Origin: Atrina japonica
Lineage: Eukaryota; Mollusca; Bivalvia; Pterioida; Pinnidae
Direction: 5' to 3'
Length of the DNA stretch: 64,000 nt
NCBI GenBank assembly: GCA_030159075.1
Contig: BROG01000240.1
Location: 788,501 to 852,500, forward strand
Below the pieces are notes generated by a model. The model searched no databases and was not told where the DNA came from. It saw only the letters and a program-made list of their open reading frames with translations. The position numbers and the translations under genes were made by a program. Each line of letters starts with the position of its first letter. The first letter of the stretch is position 1. Below are positions 48,530 through 58,899 of this stretch, in pieces.

Positions 48530-48627
48530 GGTGAAGAATTTGACAAAGCTATTGTATTTAAACTAGATTCACATAAATTGGCTAAACGGTTGTGGAAAAC
48601 ATGTGTTGAACATCATACATTCTTCAG
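48530..48627 (+). CDS. EPB41/cora: 4.1 gene exon 9: end of FERM F3
   Basis: The acceptor is AATTTTACAG and the donor GTATAG; 98 nt, phase 0 to 2. It reads [20 protein letters not shown] and [12 protein letters not shown], with Arg split AG/A to exon 10. The L-W-K-x-C-V-E-H-H-x-F-F-R motif is the terminal helix of the FERM domain. The preceding intron is dominated by a 217-bp MITE and a 1.2-kb array of 27-bp repeats. Confidence 0.97.
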
Positions 48628-48688
48628 GTATAGTGATTATACTTACAATTTGGGAAGACTTCAATATGTTTGATGTTTGAGTTGTATC

Positions 48689-48777
48689 TTAACCCATTTA
48701 CTCCTAAAGACACATTAGGACTGGTCTAAGTCAGTGATTTACAGAGAAGAGTCCATTGTATTTCATTGATGCATTAA
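48689..48777 (+). mobile_element. TTAA-ended micro-MITE, variant A
   Basis: TTAACCCATTTACTCCTAAA...CATTGATGCATTAA; core GACTGGTCTAAGTCAGTGAT. It lies 61 bases after exon 9. Confidence 0.88.
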
Positions 48778-49459
48778 CTAATTACAAAACAAGTGATTAT
48801 CTACCATTTTCTCTGTTTGTGTCACTGGACAGGACAGGGAATCACACTGTGCCTATTATTGCAGGAAAACTTGGTGTAAGGTTGTTCTGATCATTTGTTA
48901 CTCTCAATACAAATGCTGATGTCGCTCCCAGTTGTCTGGTGGGTGAGCATTTGACTTGCAAAGTGGCAAGTCATAACCTAGGTCTTATAAAAAAAGAAAA
49001 AAACCTTAACAGAGGGGGTTCCATGTCAAGTTAGGAGTGGCATGTTTAAGAACCAACTTGACACTGGCATAAGACCATTGTACAAACATTTTACATTTAG
49101 CGGGTGGTGGTGTCTCCATTTAATGAAAAATACTTGCAGAGTCATAAAACAAATATCAAATAAAACGTAATCAGTCCTTTGTAATGAAACCTTCTTGTAA
49201 ATGTCATGTGATAAAGAAATCTTACTGGTAGGGAGAACAACTGATTGATGTCTGACTTTACGAAGCCAACAACATACTTCGTGTCTGTAAGCATTTTGAT
49301 TATTGTGACTTTGCAGTTTTGTCTTCTTCTTTTTTTTTTTTTGTTGGTATACACAATGAGTCAGCATTTCACAACATGGTAAAATGTTAAAGTAAAGCAA
49401 TCATGCATATTATTTATTATGCAAATTAATATTTTATCTTATATAATTTGTGATTGCAG

Positions 49460-49674
49460 ATTAAAAGAACCAGAAAAACCCAAGGGTGGCACACTTATTC
49501 CAAGGTTTAGTTCAAGATTTAGATATTCTGGTCGAACGCAAAAACAAATTAGAGACTCAAATGATATAATAGACAGACCGAAACAACCATTCAGTAGAAC
49601 AGGTTTGGCACACAGAACTATGCCTCCAGACACCCGATATCTTGATGGCCGTATGACCAGAAGTGCTGATGATC
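49460..49674 (+). CDS. EPB41/cora: 4.1 gene exon 10: FERM-adjacent domain
   Basis: The acceptor is GTGATTGCAG and the donor GTAAGT; 215 nt, phase 2 to 1. It contains GTLIPRFSSRFRYSGRTQKQ, then IRDSNDIIDRPKQPFSRT and a basic segment rich in Arg. F-R-Y-S-G-R-T-Q-x-Q is the core of the FERM-adjacent domain, a regulatory stretch with Ser/Thr phosphorylation sites in known 4.1 proteins; here the Ser/Thr in RYSGRT and PFSRT are candidates (inference). Confidence 0.95.
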
Positions 49675-49732
49675 GTAAGTGTCACAAATCATTTTATTTA
49701 AGTCTATGAGTATACATTTAAATTTGTATGTA

Positions 49733-49818
49733 AAAAGCCACTTAAGGGAATGGGCAAAAGTAGCCTTTATAGATAGGTGCCCTTTATACAGAGGTGGCTT
49801 TTAATGCTAGCTTGACTG
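49733..49818. mobile_element. TA-target MITE, type A, right half
   Basis: AGCCACTTAAGGG, TAGATAGGTGCCCTTTATAC and AGCTTGACTG followed by TA; the left half is missing. Confidence 0.68.
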
Positions 49819-50320
49819 TACTTGGATATCCATTACCAGCAAGCAACTAATGTATCCAGACATTTTGTCCCTGAGATCAAAGATTGAGCTACAGAAACAT
49901 CAAATGGATTTTGACAATACTTGTACAGAATGACGTACTCATGGTTCCCTACAAGTGTTGGTGTTTTTAGTGTGTGCCCAGGGGAGGATCCAGGGATGCT
50001 CTAATAGTTTGCAGGGGAACACCTCCTTTGTCATTCTCCTTCTGTAGACCCAATGCTTACTGCAAATTAAATATGTTTGATTGTCAATTTTTTATGTATT
50101 TTAATTTAGCCTACATATTCTTATTGGTCTTCTTTTCTCACTTGTTGGTGGTGCTGAGGTGAGTGATTTAGGACCACTTGGGTTTCTTGTTTGCTACTAG
50201 GGTTTATTCTTTGTCTTACAGCATCCCAAGTCCTTCCTAGGGGATGGATTTTCATTTATACCTATAGATTAAATTTCAACACTTAATTTGTACTCTTTTA
50301 TTTTCTTTTTCTTTTTTTAG

Positions 50321-50562
50321 GAGTAAATTCTTTATCAAGAAGTTTCTTTTTAGTTGCAGATGAAAATTCTGATGAGAAGGATAGAACAGATCATCTACAT
50401 GGTGGAGTAGCTACACCACTGACATCAACAGGACCACCTCCATACAGAAAGTCGCAGGATTTGGAGGAAGGTTATCAGAAGGCACCAAATGAGTCCCACG
50501 CTGATCGTCCAAATGCTTTCGATTCATCAGAGGATAGACAAGACAGAACAGTCGGTGATGAG
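50321..50562 (+). CDS. EPB41/cora: 4.1 gene exon 11: linker after FERM-adjacent domain
   Basis: The acceptor is TTTCTTTTTTTAG and the donor GTATGG; 242 nt, phase 1 to 0. It encodes RVNSLSRSFFLVADENSDEK followed by an acidic/polar linker (TDHLHGGVATPLTSTGPPPY and on to RQDRTVGDE). An internal acceptor, TTTCTTTTTAGTTGCAG ending at 50359, lies 39 bases in and keeps the frame, so a form lacking about 13 residues including SLSRSFF is possible. I recognise no known domain. Confidence 0.9.
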
Positions 50563-51017
50563 GTATGGACTTTCACAGCATCCACAGTATACAAGAGTAA
50601 CAGTTACCTGCATCTTCTCCGATGACAAGGGAAAATAGTTTGACTGTTGCCTGCAAACTGATGAAACAACTTATTCATCAACTATTTATGAAAAAATGTC
50701 AAAAGATATTTTACAAACAATGCAACTATGAAATTGACACATGAAAACAAAACTGTCGTGTTTGTATGATGCCATAGATTCATCAGTGATGTGACAGGTG
50801 TTCTCCTGTAGAATATGACATTCAAGAATGAACATTCTTGAAAGTCATGTTCCATAGCTGAACACTTAATGATTATTCCTTTCCTAAAGTTCTTAGTTAA
50901 TGAAAACATAAAAAATAAGTGATTTACATTCTGTTGTTGTGCATATCTTATAAATGTATGTTTATGTTGAATGGAGCTTAAAAGTACACTGTCACAGATT
51001 TTCATCAAATTCTCTTT

Positions 51018-51120
51018 TAGCTCACCTCCATAAGTTTGGGGGACATGAGCTGTTGTTCTAGCTTCAGTGTCAGTGTCGCTGTCACTGCTGTTGTCAAGTT
51101 TGTTTAGGTCAGGTCAGATG
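51018..51120. repeat. AGCTCACC-type interspersed repeat fragment
   Basis: TTTTAGCTCACCTCCATAAG then GACATGAGCTGTTGT and a (GTCACTG)-rich run. It resembles the reverse of GGTGAGCTAATGTCA at 59636. Confidence 0.4.
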
Positions 51121-51210
51121 TGAGATGTGAAATATGTTGATGCAACCCCAGTAATCTTGTATTACCATGGTGTTGTCTTCATTTATATTAACATGTTACC
51201 ATTCTTACAG

Positions 51211-51435
51211 GAACGAACAGAAACAATGCAAGGAAATGGTGATAATGCGGGCTTAGCTGACGCCTCAGCGGCCCTAGCAGCAGCAAAGAAAAAGTCAAAG
51301 GAAGACAAAGAGAGAGAGAAAAGAGAAAGGGAAGAAGAGAAAAGAAGGAAAAAAGAAGAGGAAAAAGAGAAAAAGAAGAAAGATAAAAAGAAAGGAAAAG
51401 ATAAATCAGAAACAGAAGATAGAACAGATAAATTG
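51211..51435 (+). CDS. EPB41/cora: 4.1 gene exon 12: Lys/Glu-rich segment
   Basis: The acceptor is CATTCTTACAG and the donor GTGGGT; 75 codons, phase 0-0. The first 25 residues are ordinary (ERTETMQGNGDNAGLADASA then ALAAA). The rest is almost all Lys, Glu, Arg and Asp (KKKSKEDKEREKREREEEKR and onward), which should form a long charged helix. Low complexity means it cannot be placed by homology, but frame, splice sites and strand agree with its neighbours. Confidence 0.88.
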
Positions 51436-51612
51436 GTGGGTGACTTTGTTATTGAAATAGTTTGACAGTGCAGCATTTTTATACACCCCACCCCCATGAG
51501 GGTCATTCTGTTTCTTGACCATCTGTTTGTTAGTTTTTTGTTTACAGTATTTCGGTTTCTATTAAATAGCTATAGCTTCTGGTGTTTTGTATCAGTGAGA
51601 TCTAGGATTAGT

Positions 51613-51898
51613 TTGTTTGTTTGTTTATTGTTGTTTAACGTCCCACTCAAGAATATTTCACTCATATGGAGACGTCACCAAATGCCGGTGAAGGGCTTCA
51701 AATTTTGGCCTATGCTCGGCACTTACGGCCATTGAGCAGTGAGGGTTCTTTAACGTGCCGACACCTACTGTGATACGGGACCTCCAGTTTTTACTGTCTC
51801 ATCCGAAAGACAGGAAACCAACCTGTCGCCGGCGGGACTCGAACTCACGACCTCACGATCCAGAGTCGAGCGCGCTACCGACTGAGCCAGGCCGGCTC
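51613..51898 (-). mobile_element. tRNA-derived SINE family 2, full length with 12-bp target duplication
   Basis: The best copy in the window. Minus-strand head GAGCCGGCCTGGCTCAGTCG, B-box GAGTTCGAGTCCC, tail TTAAACAACAATAAACAAAC. Perfect duplication TCTAGGATTAGT at 51601-51612 and 51899-51910. Intron between exons 12 and 13. Confidence 0.97.
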
Positions 51899-51909
51899 TC
51901 TAGGATTAG

Positions 51910-52000
51910 TAAACCCTTTCAACCCTACAGACCATGATAGACTGGTCTTAATCAATAGAAAACAGCATACCACTCAGATATTCAGGGGTGGAAGAGTTAA
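51910..52000 (+). mobile_element. TTAA-ended micro-MITE, variant B
   Basis: TAAACCCTTTCAACCCTACA, GACCATGATAGACTGGTC, and AGGGGTGGAAGAGTTAA at the right. Confidence 0.83.
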
Positions 52001-52230
52001 ATTATAGTTGACATGGGACAGTATTTGCCAGAGTTATGTGAATTTAAAAAGCCTTGAATTACTTAACTTTTTCAGGTTGATGGGGGACAGAATAATGTCT
52101 TTAATAGTGTAGAAAATTGTTATTTCTTTGCCAACCATATTTGTTATGTTTTTGTTTCACATTTTTTCACTTTTTTCCATATTTCATCTATGTATGATAT
52201 ATGGTTGTACTCATTCCAAATACCATGATA

Positions 52231-52250
52231 TATATATATATATATATATC
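52231..52250. repeat. (AT)n microsatellite
   Basis: Short AT run. Confidence 0.9.
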
Positions 52251-52369
52251 ATTATGCAATTATGTATCATTATGCAAAGGGCACTAGTCATTTAAACATT
52301 ATGAAATGTGTATTAACACTGTATAGTTGTTTAATTTCACAGGGTAAAATTTTGCATTTTTCTGAATGG

Positions 52370-52540
52370 ACCTTATTTACGGTTATTAAATTTCGCGCAA
52401 GACTGATTACAAAATGTCTTTCTGATACTTCATAAGTGCAAGGTATTTTATTCACGGGTATTTAATTTCGCGGAATTTTCATTGACCGCGAACATAGCTA
52501 AATTAAATCCCCCGCGAATAAAAGCAATTATACAGTAAAC
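52370..52540. repeat. CGCG-containing interspersed repeat
   Basis: TTACGGTTATTAAATTTCGC, TTCACGGGTATTTAATTTCG and the inverted CCCCGCGAATAAAAG make this locally CpG-rich and partly palindromic; probably a MITE, ends unclear. Confidence 0.55.
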
Positions 52541-52685
52541 AAAGGGCACTCTACATTTTCAATACACTATATGTATGTGTGTTACACAAAGGGCATTTGT
52601 GGAGTTATTGTAAATGTTATAGAGCTGTTTGTAGGTAATATAACTTTAATACAAGTTCAAACTAATTGTTGTGTTTTGTTTACAG

Positions 52686-52751
52686 GGTGATAAAGATGCT
52701 ACAGAAACGGCTCCTTCAGGCTTGCCAGCAGATTCACTAGGCCTAGAGACA
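52686..52751 (+). CDS. EPB41/cora: 4.1 gene exon 13: small cassette exon
   Basis: The acceptor is TTTGTTTACAG and the donor GTGAGT; 66 nt, phase 0-0, reading GDKDATETAPSGLPADSLGL then ET. It is supported by good splice sites, conserved phase and a composition unlike the surrounding intron. No domain is recognised; it is probably an optional cassette. Confidence 0.78.
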
Positions 52752-53481
52752 GTGAGTATTTCAAAAAGGTTTCAAGTAGGTTTACAAACCTTAATATTTA
52801 TATCCAATGCGATAAGGTTCATTTTCAATTTTGATAAGAATGCTGTAAAGAATGCACTCCATTTCAGAGGATACCACATGCATTGAAGGGATATAAATTG
52901 TGGTATTTGGTATTTTATGTTGTGATGTGTTATTCACATCAAAATGTTACAGAATGAAGCACTCAGCATTTCGAAGTTGTTTTTTTTTTCATTTGGAAAT
53001 GTTACGTAACAATGTTTTCTTTTTATCTCATGCACAATTTTGACCAATGGGTGACCTACAAATCATGTTTATGAGGGATATAAACTATTACAACTTTTAA
53101 AGTCACCTATCAGGTGATCTAAACATAGTATCGACTTTTGTGACTTCACCAGTTAGATGATATGAAATTTATTGACTTCTTAAGTCAAGTATAAGGTGAA
53201 ATCAACAGTGTATTGAGGTTAATATGATTTCTGTGCGCAGGTGTAAACCAAATGTTGTATTGTAGGATTTGGTGATTAGTAATACAGTGAAAAGGGTGAA
53301 ACAGATGTTTGACAAATTGACATCTTTATTTTTTTGTCTGTTATTGAAAATATCTTCAGGTTTTACAAGTGTATATGTTTGAATACTAACTGCCTGGTTT
53401 TTTTGTACTAAGAACCTGTACATGTGGGTGTGATATTAACAGTATGTATTTCTTTTTAATTCTAATCCATTTCTGATACAG

Positions 53482-53529
53482 GAAACCCTGGCACTCCAGG
53501 CTCCAGCTGCGGCATCCGCACCAAACAAG
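53482..53529 (+). CDS. EPB41/cora: 4.1 gene exon 14: small Ala/Pro cassette exon
   Basis: The acceptor is TTCTGATACAG; the donor GTTAAC is weak. Forty-eight nt, phase 0-0, reading ETLALQAPAAASAPNK. It is locally GC-richer than the flanking intron. Support comes from frame, phase and the recurring GAA start shared with exons 12, 15, 16 and 17. Confidence 0.7.
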
Positions 53530-54527
53530 GTTAACTTATATATCTGTAAACTATGCTTTAGTCCTCTCCTACACATATATCCCAGATATGTTTAATTAGT
53601 ACACCCAGAACAAAGAAAAAAGATGAAAAATAAAAGTGATTTTGTCATTTGTATATTTAAAGTTTTTTTTTGTTTTTTTGTTTTTTTCATAAGTCAGCCA
53701 CCCATGGAAACAATGAGGTGAACTAGAAATTAATACAAAAGCTAGTCCAAATGTATCTATCATACCTGCCAACTGTTCCCATTTACTTAGTTTTGTTCTG
53801 ATTAATACATAGTTTTCTCCATATTATATTTTTGGTCTAATAGATTTTGATTTTACTTTTTCTGAAATGTCCATTACCAATTTTCTCTTTATTTTGTTTG
53901 TAAACACATCCATAAAACAAAAAAACAAAAATTCAGTGATAAATTGCAATAATCAGAATCGAACGATAACTACATGCAGGTCAGTGATCATGAAAACTTG
54001 ATGCAATTTACATTAGAAGAAAACCAAACTCAAGAAATGAGTATTTCTCACAATATCAAGGAATTATTTTTAGATCTTAATGAAAGAAAATGACCATGTA
54101 TTCTGAAGCTTGACAAGTGTGGCTTAAATGTATCTTATCAAGATTTTGGGGACATTAATTGCCATTTTCAGATTGAAAAAAAAATTAATGATTTGTTGTG
54201 CTTTTCATGGTTGGCAGGTATGGTCTATAGGGGGGGGAAAAAAGGGTTGACCTATATCAGATATATGTTTCTACTTCTATATATAACCTAAAGTATATTT
54301 TTAGGAAAAACAGAACAAAACTGGTGACAGCATCTCTTGTTTATTTTACCTCATTTCTTCAAAGTTAATTGTAAAAGATGAATACTCTCAATGTGAAATG
54401 GGTTTGAAAAATTAAAACTCTGCTATTTGATGTTCTCATTCTTATTGAAAAAATGAATAGAAGAGAGATTTTGAGGTTGATTTATCTAACGGTCTTGTAT
54501 AAGAAGTAGTTGACTTTATCCTGACAG

Positions 54528-54872
54528 GAATCTGAAGCAAAACTAAAGGAGGAAGCAGATAGAGCAAATCTAGGCCAAGGTGGCTCAAAACAGGATGATT
54601 TTGAAAAAGATAAAAATGAGCATAATAGACATAAAGATAAGCATGATCATGACAAAGATAAGAAAAAACACAAAAAAGACCAAGATCATGAACATGACAA
54701 CAAAAAGGATAAAAAGGGAGGAGGGCTGTTTGGCAAGTTAAAGAAAACGCCATCAAAGGCTAAAGATTCAAAAGTTAAACTTAAAGACGACGAGGCCGCG
54801 AAAAAGGAAGTAGGCCCAACAGAGACTGATCTGGGAGTAGGACAGTCACCCGAGGGGGCTCTTCAGTATCAG
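54528..54872 (+). CDS. EPB41/cora: 4.1 gene exon 15: His/Asp/Lys-rich segment
   Basis: The acceptor is ATCCTGACAG and the donor GTTTAA; 115 codons, phase 0-0. After a Lys/Glu opening it has a run of H, D and K (HNRHKDKHDHDKDKKKHKKD and on), then GGGLFGKLKKTPSKAKDSK and an acidic end QSPEGALQYQ. If the donor is not used, translation adds Val and stops at TAA 54876-54878; an AATAAA at 55528-55533 could then serve as a poly(A) signal. Function is unknown; the His-rich run might bind metal (speculative). Confidence 0.87.
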
Positions 54873-55533
54873 GTTTAAATCTATAGTCCTAATTCTTATT
54901 TAAGCTTTAATTATTTCCATATAGCTTTTACCTATTAGAACATAGATTAGTCCAGAATATCATTTATCCCCAGACCCGGTATAGATATGCACAGCGTATT
55001 CCTGTACACCATATTGCAAACTGGTAACATATGCTTAACTTTATTTAATAGAGCTTCATCCTTCCCTTGTACTTTGCATCATGTTTAATGCATATTTATT
55101 ACTATTAACTTTAAAAATTGGCATTATGCATCACTTGCTTTAAAGATTTTAAAAAAAAGGAAGAAAGCATTTTGTGCAAAGCTTTCGATGTGCTTCTAGT
55201 TATCGCTGTAAAATGTAAAAAATAAAAACAAAAAAAAACCACTAATTCAGCATTGTTCAAATTGTTAACATGATATTTTGTTAGTAAGCTAAAGGGAATG
55301 TATTGATGAATGAAGAGTAATTTTGACATTTTGATCTTATATCATCTATGTAGTGTGACCCGAGATTTTATTTTTTGTGAAGTATGTCGGTCTAAGTCAT
55401 GTATCTTGACGCATTTTGTCATATTTTGTGTTTATTTTTTATCGAACAATTTATCGTTCAGTTTGAAATGCATGTCAGTAACCCTGGTAATGTTATAAGA
55501 TAGCTTTTGTATTTTACAATTTCATGTAATAAA
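54873..55533 (+). promoter_or_regulatory. Possible alternative 3' end after exon 15
   Basis: Read-through of exon 15 adds one codon (Val) and stops at TAA 54876-54878. AATAAA lies at 55528-55533, leaving about 650 bases of AT-rich sequence as a possible 3' UTR. This would give a FERM protein lacking exons 16 onward. It is only a possibility from sequence. Confidence 0.25.
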
Positions 55534-55597
55534 TACTAAATGTTTGTATGTTCAATATTTTGACAAGTTTTACCAATGGTGGATTCTTTTTAGACCC

Positions 55598-55688
55598 CTC
55601 AACCCTTTCAACACTACAGACCATAATAGACTAGTCTTAACAATAGGAAAGAGTACACCATCTTGATTTTCAGGGGTGGAAGGGTTAA
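55598..55688 (+). mobile_element. TTAA-ended micro-MITE, variant B
   Basis: CTCAACCCTTTCAACACTAC, CATAATAGACTAGTCTTAAC, and CAGGGGTGGAAGGGTTAA. Intron between exons 15 and 16. Confidence 0.85.
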
Positions 55689-56397
55689 AGGGGTTCTTAA
55701 ATTTGAATTACTTTTGGGACCAAAGATCTCGTGATAAGGTCTATACAGGACTCATTTTTATTTGTAAAAACTTTAACCTTGCAGGGATACATGTACTTAC
55801 AACAGATCATTTGTAACTAACAAAATTTGAACTTTCAACATCGCTAAAATTGTATTGGCATCATTTCAGCTTTAGAAATGTTGGTTTGAACTTGTAATTT
55901 TGAACAGATTCAAAGTCAATATCGTGCAGGAGTTGTTCAACAATGGCTGTAAAAGTAGGAAGCGACGTTGAGACAAGCGCTGCATGGTGAGACGAAAATA
56001 GACCTGTGCATGACATTCAGGCAATCTGTACATAATAAGCATGACACGTCTTCAAATAGCACCATTTGTAAGCTGATAAACAAAAAATTAGTCCAAGAAA
56101 ACAACATTCTCAACACATTGTGTAAATGCATGTCTGAAATATTGACTGATTACTCCTGAAAGAAAAACATTTCCACACCTGAGAATCGTGAAAGCATGCA
56201 GATTGTTAAGCTGATCTTCCAGATACAAGGTTTGTAGTAAATTTTTGGCATGCAGTGTGAAGCTTCTGTCATCACTGATGTGAAACCAGTGGCATGGTGT
56301 GGCTACAGTCATGCATCTTCTCCAAGCATGGTGTTCTGAAAGAGAGGAAGTAATCTATTATCAGCAAAGGATTAATCATCTGCTTACTGTTTCCTAG

Positions 56398-57903
56398 GAA
56401 ACCAAGGAAACGACAAAGACAGAAGTGGTAGTAAACAAAGTGGAGAGTAGTACAGATAATGTAAAGGAAGAAACTACAACGGATGTTGCATCTACTGAAA
56501 CCAAAGTGAAGGAGGAAGTGGTAGAGCAAACTGTAATTTCTCCTGCTGAAAGTCAAGTGAGCACAGATGTTGCATCTACTGAAACCAAAGTGAAGGAGGA
56601 AGTGGTAGAACAAACTGTAATTTCTCCTGCTGAAAGTCAAGTGAGCACAACGTGTGTGGAAAGTACAGAAGTAATAACATCTGAAAACACTAAAACATGT
56701 ACACAAATTATACCTGATGAAAATATTGAAGATGAAGTTTTTGAAGAAGAGGTATCACTTAAACCAGCATCATCAAGGAAGAGTAGTAGCTCCTCCTCCT
56801 CCTCCTCCTCTTCCAGCAGTAGCTCAGAGGATGAGAAAAAGAAAGAGGAATGTAAAACTGAACTTCCTCCAGCTTCAGAGGTAGTGAAAGAGAAGAGCAA
56901 TTCTAAAGAGGAAGAAATCAAAGAGCCCGATGCTAAAGTTAAAGATGAGGATGTTACATTACAGACGGAATCACAGAAAGTATATGTTATCAGTCAGGAT
57001 GTAATAACATCTGGTACAGAGGTTGAAGGAAAGAAAGATAATCAGGAAGTAACTGTGGAAGTTGTAGAACAGGAAGAAAAGAAAAAAACAGAGGTAGATG
57101 TTTGTATAACACTGGTGAACGAGGAGGCCGGGAATGAGAAAGTGGACGTTAGTGATTCTAATCTAGAGGAAGAAAAACCTAAGGTTGATAAGAAAAAAGA
57201 AAAAGAACTCAAAAAGAAAGAAAAGGAAGAGCAAAAGAAACAAGCGAAACTTGAAAAAGAAAGAAAAAAACAGGAGGAAAAAGAAAGAAAGAAATTAGAA
57301 AAGGAGAAAAAAGAAAGAGAGAAAAAAGAAAAACAAGCTAATAAAAAGAAAAAAGTGAAACCTAAGGAAACAAAACAGGAGGAGGAAGGAAAAGTTGAGG
57401 AAGATAATAAGGTAGCTAAAGTAGAAATAAAAGCAGTTGATACAGAGGCTGTTGAAACTGTAGTTGATTCAGATAAACAAACTTCTGATGAAAATAAAAC
57501 GATGCAGGAACAAACGGTACAAGATACCGAGAAAGAGCCAGAACTTAAAACAAAAGTGAAAGTTTTACCTGTAAGTGCCGATGATGACATGATTGATAAA
57601 ACAGAGAATGATAAAACAGAAGAGGTCAAGTCCACTGAAATGATAAAAACAGAAGAAAATGGTGAAAACAAAGGCGAAAAGAAAGAACAAAGCATTGATA
57701 CAAACACTAAAAAATCTAAAAAGAATAAAAAATCTAAAAAGAGTAAAAGTGAGGAAAAGAAAGAAAAGGAAGTAAAAAAGAAGAAATCAACAGGTTGTTT
57801 TAGTTTTGTGTCAAAGGGACCAAGTGATTCTGATGATGAAATTCAAGAGGTTGTCGAATTACCCACGGCACCTTGGCCTCAGGAAGAATCTAAAGAAGAA
57901 CAG
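56398..57903 (+). CDS. EPB41/cora: 4.1 gene exon 16: giant acidic/basic low-complexity exon
   Basis: The acceptor is CTGTTTCCTAG and the donor GTGTTT; 502 codons, phase 0-0, open throughout. Features in order: Thr/Val/Glu-rich start; a 28-residue direct repeat (TDVASTETKVKEEVVEQTVI and on) at 56482 and 56566, almost identical; a Ser run encoded largely by TCC at about 56785-56828; an acidic mixed region; a Lys/Glu-rich stretch at about 57180-57380; then KKKSTGCFSFVSKGPSDSDD and VELPTAPWPQEESKEEQ. The conserved-looking end suggests a real functional segment there. Without splicing it continues VFIYFPKPV and stops at TAG 57931-57933. Giant low-complexity exons after FERM also occur in coracle and vertebrate 4.1 genes. 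Confidence 0.93.
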
Positions 57904-57975
57904 GTGTTTATTTATTTTCCAAAACCTGTGTAGTCAATCAGTGTTCAGTTGTATTCTATTTTTCAAGTTAATAAA
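57904..57975 (+). promoter_or_regulatory. Possible alternative stop and poly(A) signal after exon 16
   Basis: Read-through of the weak donor GTGTTT adds VFIYFPKPV and ends at TAG 57931-57933. AATAAA follows at 57970-57975, with GT-rich sequence (GGTGTTGAGTAGAGG) about 20-30 bases later. The compact arrangement looks like a usable alternative terminal exon; not proven. Confidence 0.35.
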
Positions 57976-58219
57976 TTTATATCAGTTTTAAAAAAGGTGT
58001 TGAGTAGAGGTCAGTGTAGAAAAGTTTTGATATAATACACATTCCTCTGATTATTTGGTAAATGTATCATTACTTATGATAATAGTATTGACTTTTGTTT
58101 GAAGTTTATTTTAAACTTTGTAATGTAAAATTTTCATCAACTTTGTGTTAATTCTCATTTTAATGACTATGTTGGTTTTGAGTTACTTTGCCCTAATTAA
58201 TTTTGTAATTTATCACCAG

Positions 58220-58267
58220 GAAGTCAGAGAGGAAGAAAAAGAGGAACCCATATCAGTCCCCAAGCAG
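58220..58267 (+). CDS. EPB41/cora: 4.1 gene exon 17: small cassette exon
   Basis: The acceptor is TTTATCACCAG; the donor GTGCCC is weak. Forty-eight nt, phase 0-0, reading EVREEEKEEPISVPKQ. It starts with GAA like several neighbours. The weak donor and low complexity lower the confidence. Confidence 0.72.
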
Positions 58268-58399
58268 GTGCCCTTATTTTGTTTGGGCATGCGCTTGATA
58301 TTAGTTCTTTTTTTTTCATAGGTCTTTGAATAACAATCGGGCACATGGATACTCAAATAACAATTTTAGAATAAAATTAATGATAGAAAAACTAATAAG

Positions 58400-58408
<9 letters not shown>

Positions 58409-58470
<62 letters not shown>
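58409..58470. repeat. (TG)n microsatellite
   Basis: About 60 bases of TG in the intron after exon 17. Confidence 0.97.
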
Positions 58471-58472
<2 letters not shown>

Positions 58473-58730
58473 ATTTTCAGATTAACAGTTGAATTCCCAC
58501 TTCTTTACTCCATTTTAACAATTTAAGAACATTTTCAAATGACAAAGACTTAAAATACTTAATAATTTGAATTAATCTTAGATATTCAGTGTTAAAAAAA
58601 AAAGATGCAAACTTAAATGTAGATATGTCAGCACAAAAGATGGGTACAATGAGATGCTTGACCACTCTTTTGCTGACTTTGTTTTAATGGTATTTTGCAT
58701 TTCGCTCAACAAATTGGTAGTTATACTGTG

Positions 58731-58852
58731 GTGGTTGGTGGTGCTCAGATTTTTTAATAGTGAATTAAAACCTGGTTACAATGTGCCCAGGGGGAAAGAC
58801 CACCAGTTTACTGAGAGTAAACTAACAAACTTCCTCACTTAGGTTCCACCAA
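58731..58852 (-). mobile_element. SINE family 1 fragment
   Basis: AAACCTGGTTACAATGTGCC, AGACCACCAGTTTACTGAGA and TTCCTCACTTAGGTTCCACC align with the reverse copy at 27290-27380. Confidence 0.75.
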
Positions 58853-58854
58853 AA

Positions 58855-58855
58855 G

Positions 58856-58898
<43 letters not shown>
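58855..58898. repeat. (TG)n-(AG)n microsatellite
   Basis: TG then AG dinucleotide runs. Confidence 0.95.

Positions 58899-58899
<1 letters not shown>

Noticed and set aside
56272..56706. 144-codon minus-strand frame with duplicated CAHLTFSRRNYSLFYHFLLH-type units
   Set aside because: It is antisense to the 84-nt coding duplication at the start of exon 16.
57042..57707. 221-codon minus-strand Ser/Phe-rich frame
   Set aside because: Antisense shadow of the Lys/Glu-rich part of exon 16 (AAA/GAA read backwards gives TTT/TTC).
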